Shown here: one piece after another, positions 59,925-64,000 of the stretch
Numbering within the stretch: position 1 is the first letter of the stretch
Layout of the letters: each line of letters starts with the position of its first letter
Assembly (NCBI RefSeq): GCF_003351765.1
Contig: NZ_CP031229.1
Coordinates: 2,790,001 to 2,854,000 of the forward strand
Length of the DNA stretch: 64,000 nucleotides
Direction of reading: 5' to 3'
From: Ornithinimicrobium avium
Lineage (GTDB): Bacteria; Actinomycetota; Actinomycetes; Actinomycetales; Dermatophilaceae
Made by a program: the position numbers and the translations under genes
The notes under the pieces: generated by a model
Seen by the model: only the letters and a program-made list of their open reading frames with translations
What the model was told of the DNA's origin: nothing
Database searches by the model: none

Positions 59925-62102
59925 TCAGAGGGTGACGATCACCAGCTGTCCGGTCGCGCGCGTCATCGAGACGTAGCGGTCCACCGGACCCTCGACCCCG
60001 TCGCCGAAGCTCTCTTGCTCGACGATCACCACGAGGTCGAACTCCAGCCCCTTCACGAGCTCGGGCGAGAGCCACCTCACCCGCGGCGACCCCACCACCG
60101 AGGCGAGCGGCTCGCCGGTGGAGGTGACGACGCACGCCATACCCTCCTCGTGGTCCGCGAGCCACCCGGTCAGGACCCCATCCAGCTCCGCGGCACCGAC
60201 GTGACGGACCGGGACGCCGGTGGAGCGGATCGAGACCGGCACGTCCGCGTCGGGCAGGACGGCGCGGATGACCGGCTCGGCCGCCGCCATCACCTCCGCC
60301 GGCGTGCGGTAGTTGATCGTCAGCGTCCGCCGTTCCACCCGCTCCAGCCCGACCCGCCTCAGACGCTCCTCCCAGCTCTCGGCGAAGCCGTGCCGGGCCT
60401 GCGCACGGTCGCCGACGATCGTGAAGCTGCGCGAGGGGCAGCGGCGCAGCAGCATCTGCCACTGCGCGTCGGTCAGCTCCTGCGCCTCGTCGACGACGAC
60501 GTGGAGGAACGGGCCGGCGAGCCGGTCGGGGTCCGCGGCCGGCGCGACCGACACGTCGTCCAGCGCCGCCCGCAGGTCCTGCCCGCGCAGCATCGACATG
60601 ACCTGCATCTCGGAGTCGTCGTGCGCGACGAGGTCGTCGACGACGTCGGCCATGCGCCTGCGCTCCTCGGCCAGCGCCGCCTCCTGGCGACGCCGCCGGC
60701 GCGCCTCCGCGGTGTCGCCGAGCCGCTGCCGTGCGGCGTCCAGCAGCGGCAGGTCGGACACGGTCCACGCCTGGGGGGCGTCGCGCTGCAGCAGCCGCAC
60801 CTCCTCGACGGTTAGCCACGGGGCGCAGCGGCGCAGGTAGGCCGGCACGTCCCACAGGTCGCCGACCAGGTCGGTCGGTTCGATGAGCGGCCACGCCCGC
60901 TCGACCGCGCGCCGCAGCTCGCGGCTCGAGTGGAGCGACTGCCGCAGCTCGGCCGCGTCGGCGCCGACGCCGTCCTCGTCCACCCCCGCCTCGTCGACCA
61001 ACCGGTCGACGAGCACGTCCACGAGCTCGTCGAGCACCTCTTCGCGCGCCAGGTTGTGGGGCGTCGCGGGGTCACGGGCGCCGAATGCCTCGGCCCAGTC
61101 GTCCGGGGTCACGACGACCTCGGCGACCTCCGTCGTCACCACCGTCGCCTCGGTCGGCGGCTCCTCGTGGAGCGCGACCGCCGGCTCCACCGCCCGCACC
61201 ATCTCCGCCGACGACTTGAGCCGCGCCACCTCCGCATCGGTCTCTTCCACGGCCGCCGCCCCCTCGGGCAGCAGCGTGCGCAACGTGCAGGTGCGCACGC
61301 CCTCCTCGCCGAGGCTGGGCAGGACGTCCTCGACATACGCCAGGTATGGGGTGTGTGGCCCCACGAAGAGCACCCCACCACGGTGGTGGCCCAGGCGCGG
61401 GTCGGCGTAGAGGAGGTAGGCGGCGCGGTGGAGCGCCACCACCGTCTTTCCCGTCCCCGGCCCGCCGTCGACGACGAGCGCCCCGCGCGAGTCCGCCCGG
61501 ATGATCGCGTCCTGGTCCGCCTGCAGCGTCCCCAGCACGTCCCGCATCCGCGACGACCGCGCCTCGCCGAGCGAGGCGATGAAGGCCGACTGGTCGTCGA
61601 GCGCCGCGTGGCCGTCGAGCCCGTCGGCGGTGAAGACCTCGTCCCAGTAGTCGACGACCCGGCCCCGCGCCCAGCGGTAGCGCCGCCGGCTGACCAGGCC
61701 CATCGGGTCGGCGTGCGTCGCCGCGAAGAACGGCTCCGCAGCGGGGGAGCGCCAGTCCACCAGCAGCCTCTCCCCGTCGCCGTCGCTCAGGCCGAGGCGC
61801 CCGACGTAGACCGGCTCGTCCTCGCCGGCCAGCACCATCCGGCCCAGGCACAGGTCCTGGCCGTAGCGCTCCAGCACCCGCAGCCGCGCGCTCAGCCGGT
61901 GCACCTGCTGGTCCCGCTCCAGCGCCGTCTGCCCGCCTCCCGCCGGAGCCCGCCGCTCCTCGGCGAGCCGGTCCGCCAGCTCCTGGACCGTCTCCTCGAG
62001 CCGCTGCGCCACGGCGGCCAGGTGCGCCTCGTCCTGCTCGACCATGCCCGGCGCGGCCTTGGCCTCGCGCCCGGCCAGCTCGAAGATCCCCGTCGTCGTC
62101 AT
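59925..62102 (-). CDS. helR: RNA polymerase recycling ATPase HelR (HelD-like helicase, rifamycin resistance)
   Basis: The 725-residue superfamily 1 motor has an N-terminal coiled coil (about 20-80) that in HelD/HelR enters RNA polymerase, Walker A GGPGTGKT (213-220), Walker B VVVDEAQE near 535, and helicase motifs such as GDRAQARHG and NYRTP. HelR displaces rifamycin from RNA polymerase and recycles stalled enzyme. The ATG at 62102 is chosen by homology; its Shine-Dalgarno is weak. An RAE palindrome lies 60 bases upstream, so expression is likely rifamycin-inducible. The stop codon is inside the mirrored repeat structure. Confidence 0.88.
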   Translation of the reverse strand: MTTTGIFELAGREAKAAPGMVEQDEAHLAAVAQRLEETVQELADRLAEERRAPAGGGQTALERDQQVHRLSARLRVLERYGQDLCLGRMVLAGEDEPVYVGRLGLSDGDGERLLVDWRSPAAEPFFAATHADPMGLVSRRRYRWARGRVVDYWDEVFTADGLDGHAALDDQSAFIASLGEARSSRMRDVLGTLQADQDAIIRADSRGALVVDGGPGTGKTVVALHRAAYLLYADPRLGHHRGGVLFVGPHTPYLAYVEDVLPSLGEEGVRTCTLRTLLPEGAAAVEETDAEVARLKSSAEMVRAVEPAVALHEEPPTEATVVTTEVAEVVVTPDDWAEAFGARDPATPHNLAREEVLDELVDVLVDRLVDEAGVDEDGVGADAAELRQSLHSSRELRRAVERAWPLIEPTDLVGDLWDVPAYLRRCAPWLTVEEVRLLQRDAPQAWTVSDLPLLDAARQRLGDTAEARRRRRQEAALAEERRRMADVVDDLVAHDDSEMQVMSMLRGQDLRAALDDVSVAPAADPDRLAGPFLHVVVDEAQELTDAQWQMLLRRCPSRSFTIVGDRAQARHGFAESWEERLRRVGLERVERRTLTINYRTPAEVMAAAEPVIRAVLPDADVPVSIRSTGVPVRHVGAAELDGVLTGWLADHEEGMACVVTSTGEPLASVVGSPRVRWLSPELVKGLEFDLVVIVEQESFGDGVEGPVDRYVSMTRATGQLVIVTL

Positions 62103-62146
62103 CGTCCCCAACCCTTCCCGGGCGGCGGTCGCCCGTGCGACCAGCG

Positions 62147-62182
62147 ATTGTGGGGCACGACCGGGGCCTTGCCGCAAGCCCC
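62147..62182 (-). promoter_or_regulatory. Rifamycin-associated element (RAE) and helR promoter
   Basis: On the minus strand 62182-62163 reads GGGGCTTGCGGCAAGGCCCC, which equals the RAE consensus found before rifamycin-resistance genes of actinobacteria, as I remember it. TTGCGG inside it could be the -35; CACAAT at 62152-62147, 19 bases further on, is the best -10. Confidence 0.82.
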
Positions 62183-62244
62183 CCTGTGCGCTCTAGACTG
62201 GAGGTGGAGGGGACGACCGCGGGGGGTCTGGACGCGCGCAGCTG

Positions 62245-63711
62245 CTAGCGGAGGCTCATCCGTCGGCGCAGACCCAGCAGGACCAGCGCCGCCGCCGGTG
62301 CGTAGATCAGGACGAGCCACCCGCCCAGCGACACCGCCGCGACCGTCACGAGCGTGGGGACGAGGACGGCGACCAGCAGCGCGTCGGCCTGCCACGCCGC
62401 CACCATGAGCCCGGACATGTCGCCGGCAGCGGTCGGCACCGGGGTGAGGAGGAGCAGCGGCATCGGTCCGCGCGCTGCGTCGTAGGCGCGCACGGCCACG
62501 CAGAAGAGCCCGCCCACGACGACGAGCAGCGCTCCCACCGGGTGCACCCCCGTGAGCGGCACCGCCACCAGGGCGGCCGCCGCGCCGAGGACCAGCACGA
62601 CTGCCAGCGGCAGCGCGGCGTGCAGGCCGACGAGGTGGTGGTCGGGCACGCCGTAGAGGGTCGGCGCCGCGCTCGCCTCGACAGCGTGCCGGAAGCCGTC
62701 GCTGACGACCCCGAGCCGGACGTGGACCATCGCGAACGCCACGGCGAGCACGGCCCACGACGGCCCGGAGGACAGGGTGCTGACCACGATGCCCAGGACG
62801 AGCGCGAGCAGCAGCACCGAGATCCCGACCAGCAGCCGCACCGGCGTGCGCGCCGCACCGACGAGGTCGCGGCGCAGGAAGAGCAGCGGCAGCGAGCCGC
62901 CACGTCCGACCGCGTCCCACCGGCCGTGCCGCGACGGGACGGGCCGGTAGGTGGCGGCTGCGCCCGCCAGGTCGCCGGCACCTCCTGCCGTGGTAGCGCC
63001 CTGCCACCTCGTCGCCTGCTCGAGCAGGACCGGTCCGCGCAGGCGGTCGAGCAGCCCGGGCACCACCGTCAGCCCGGCGACGAGCAGGACCAGCAGGAGC
63101 AGCACCGTCACCGGCGACGTCCACCCGGGCGGCAGCGCGGCGGGGCCGACCAGGAGCAGCGTCGCAACCAGACCCGCGCACACCGGGACGAGCAGCGCCG
63201 CGCGCCGCACGCCCCGCCGGGACAGCGCCTGCCCGGCGAGCCATCCGGCCGCCGTGACGCCACCCACGCACGCGCCTGTCATCGCCCCACCCAGCGCGGT
63301 GGTGCCGGCACCGCCAGCCCCGAGGTGCAGCAGCGCCAGTCCCGGCACCGCGCCGAGCGCCGCACCCGCCACGACCAGCACCAGGAGGCGCCTGACGAAG
63401 GACCCCCGCAGGCTCATCCGCCGCGGCTGTGGTCCGCCGGCCAGCACGTGGATCCGCAGCGGGCTGCCCATCACCGGCCCGTGCGTCGTGCCGACGGCCA
63501 GCGCGCCCCAGACCAGCAGCCCCGCCGCGGCCGCGACGAGCGCCGGGAGGTCTTCCCTCGCCAGCACCTCGCCGAGCCCCGGGACCGCGACGACCACGGC
63601 GAGGGCCCGCAGCGACGGGCCCACGACCAGCGCCGTCACGAGCACCAGGACATAGACGCGGTATGCGGTGCCGCCCGCCCCGCGCCGTCCACCTCCCCCT
63701 CCGCCACTCAC
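62245..63711 (-). CDS. Putative ABC transporter permease-like membrane protein
   Basis: The 488-residue protein has about 12 hydrophobic helices in two groups separated by a loop near 225-270. No family motif is recognised. It starts with GTG in a four-base overlap with an ABC ATPase gene, the typical arrangement of an ATPase and its permease, which is the main evidence for its role. The substrate is unknown. An N-terminal run of glycines precedes the first helix. Confidence 0.68.
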   Translation of the reverse strand: MSGGGGGGRRGAGGTAYRVYVLVLVTALVVGPSLRALAVVVAVPGLGEVLAREDLPALVAAAAGLLVWGALAVGTTHGPVMGSPLRIHVLAGGPQPRRMSLRGSFVRRLLVLVVAGAALGAVPGLALLHLGAGGAGTTALGGAMTGACVGGVTAAGWLAGQALSRRGVRRAALLVPVCAGLVATLLLVGPAALPPGWTSPVTVLLLLVLLVAGLTVVPGLLDRLRGPVLLEQATRWQGATTAGGAGDLAGAAATYRPVPSRHGRWDAVGRGGSLPLLFLRRDLVGAARTPVRLLVGISVLLLALVLGIVVSTLSSGPSWAVLAVAFAMVHVRLGVVSDGFRHAVEASAAPTLYGVPDHHLVGLHAALPLAVVLVLGAAAALVAVPLTGVHPVGALLVVVGGLFCVAVRAYDAARGPMPLLLLTPVPTAAGDMSGLMVAAWQADALLVAVLVPTLVTVAAVSLGGWLVLIYAPAAALVLLGLRRRMSLR

Positions 63712-64000
63712 GCCGCGCTCAGCTCCAGGACCTCGGCGCCGAGCCCGTCGACGAACCGCGGGTCGTGCGTGGCCAGGACCACAGTCATGCCCGCCTCGCG
63801 CCGCGCCCGCAGCGCGGCGAGCACCGTCCTGACCCGTCCGTCGTCGAGCCCGTGCTCCGGCTCGTCCAGCAGGAGCACCGAGCTCGGTCGCACGAGCGTG
63901 AGCGCCAGCGCGAGGAGCTGCACCTGACCCGTGGACAGCTGGTGCGGGAAGCGGTCGGTGAGCTGCTGCATACCGAGCTCGCAGACCAGCCCGTCGACCA
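63708..64000 (-). CDS. ABC transporter ATP-binding protein (partial, cut by window end)
   Basis: Only the C-terminal 97 residues are in the window; the reading frame stays open to base 64000. The ABC signature reads LSTGQ in place of LSGGQ, Walker B is VLLLDEPEHGLDD, and the switch His is in LATHDP. It should power the overlapping downstream permease. Walker A lies outside the window. Confidence 0.88.
   Translation of the reverse strand, partial: VDGLVCELGMQQLTDRFPHQLSTGQVQLLALALTLVRPSSVLLLDEPEHGLDDGRVRTVLAALRARREAGMTVVLATHDPRFVDGLGAEVLELSAA

Larger units (their letters stand above)
59551..59928. repeat. Mirrored repeat structure between convergent genes
   Basis: A 378-bp element fills the space between the amidase and helR, with no credible gene. 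Its ends (59551-59575 and 59904-59928) are 25-bp inverted repeats differing at one base, and each embeds the stop codon of the adjoining gene at the mirror-image position. Inside are five direct repeats on the left, a double hairpin in the middle, and repeats in the opposite sense on the right. A 13-base core, GACCGRGAGCGCG, occurs about five times forward and six times reversed, with small changes. Confidence 0.9.

Overview
The window is 64 kb of very GC-rich DNA with tightly packed genes, many GTG or TTG starts, four-base start/stop overlaps, and genes led by a TAnnnT box 6-7 bases before the start codon (leaderless transcription). This points to a high-GC actinobacterium. The gene set (HelR with a rifamycin-associated element, large Wzx/Wzy exopolysaccharide loci) and the habit of writing GTATG/CATAC in otherwise AT-poor genes suggest a member of the Micrococcales near Ornithinimicrobium, Serinicoccus or Janibacter. 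That placement is inference only.

Layout. 0.16-12.3 kb is a catabolic block: an NCS2 nucleobase permease, then a molybdenum hydroxylase (FAD, iron-sulfur and molybdopterin subunits) with a CoxG partner, an ATP-dependent hydantoinase/oxoprolinase pair (HyuA, HyuB), an NmrA-like reductase and a carbamate kinase. Together they look like a route that imports a heterocycle, hydroxylates it, opens the ring and perhaps recovers ATP from carbamoyl phosphate. 12.5-27.9 kb is a first surface-polysaccharide block: a PglF/PglE/PglC/PglD-like set that makes and loads a diamino sugar such as bacillosamine, a degenerate SGNH protein, a Wzc-like chain-length ATPase, glycosyltransferases, a large membrane protein, a flippase, an acyltransferase and a UDP-sugar epimerase. 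28-33.7 kb is a housekeeping island: a dicarboxylate symporter, a RelA/SpoT-like alarmone synthetase, an XRE regulator fused to a decayed nucleotidyltransferase domain, a flavin oxidoreductase, and an orphan nucleotidyltransferase plus PqqD-like pair.

33.7-58.2 kb is a second polysaccharide block with its own BY-kinase, a GT4-GT2 fusion, an O-antigen polymerase/ligase, many GT4 and GT2 enzymes, a second flippase, two more acyltransferases, the dTDP-rhamnose genes (rmlB, a fused rmlC-rmlD, rmlA) and a frameshifted RgpF-type gene. Base composition changes inside rmlB, inside rmlCD and near the end of a GT4 gene, as expected if cargo has been exchanged through conserved flanks. Two divergent gene pairs share overlapping -10 boxes. 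A small flavodoxin and a hexameric tyrosine-coordinated heme protein (HTHP) sit between the RgpF gene and the last GT4.

58.2-64 kb holds an amidase, then a striking 378-bp mirrored repeat structure between two convergent genes, then HelR (an RNA polymerase recycling ATPase that protects against rifamycins) with a 20-bp RAE palindrome upstream, and an ABC transporter pair cut by the window edge. No tRNA, rRNA, CRISPR array, insertion sequence or prophage was seen.
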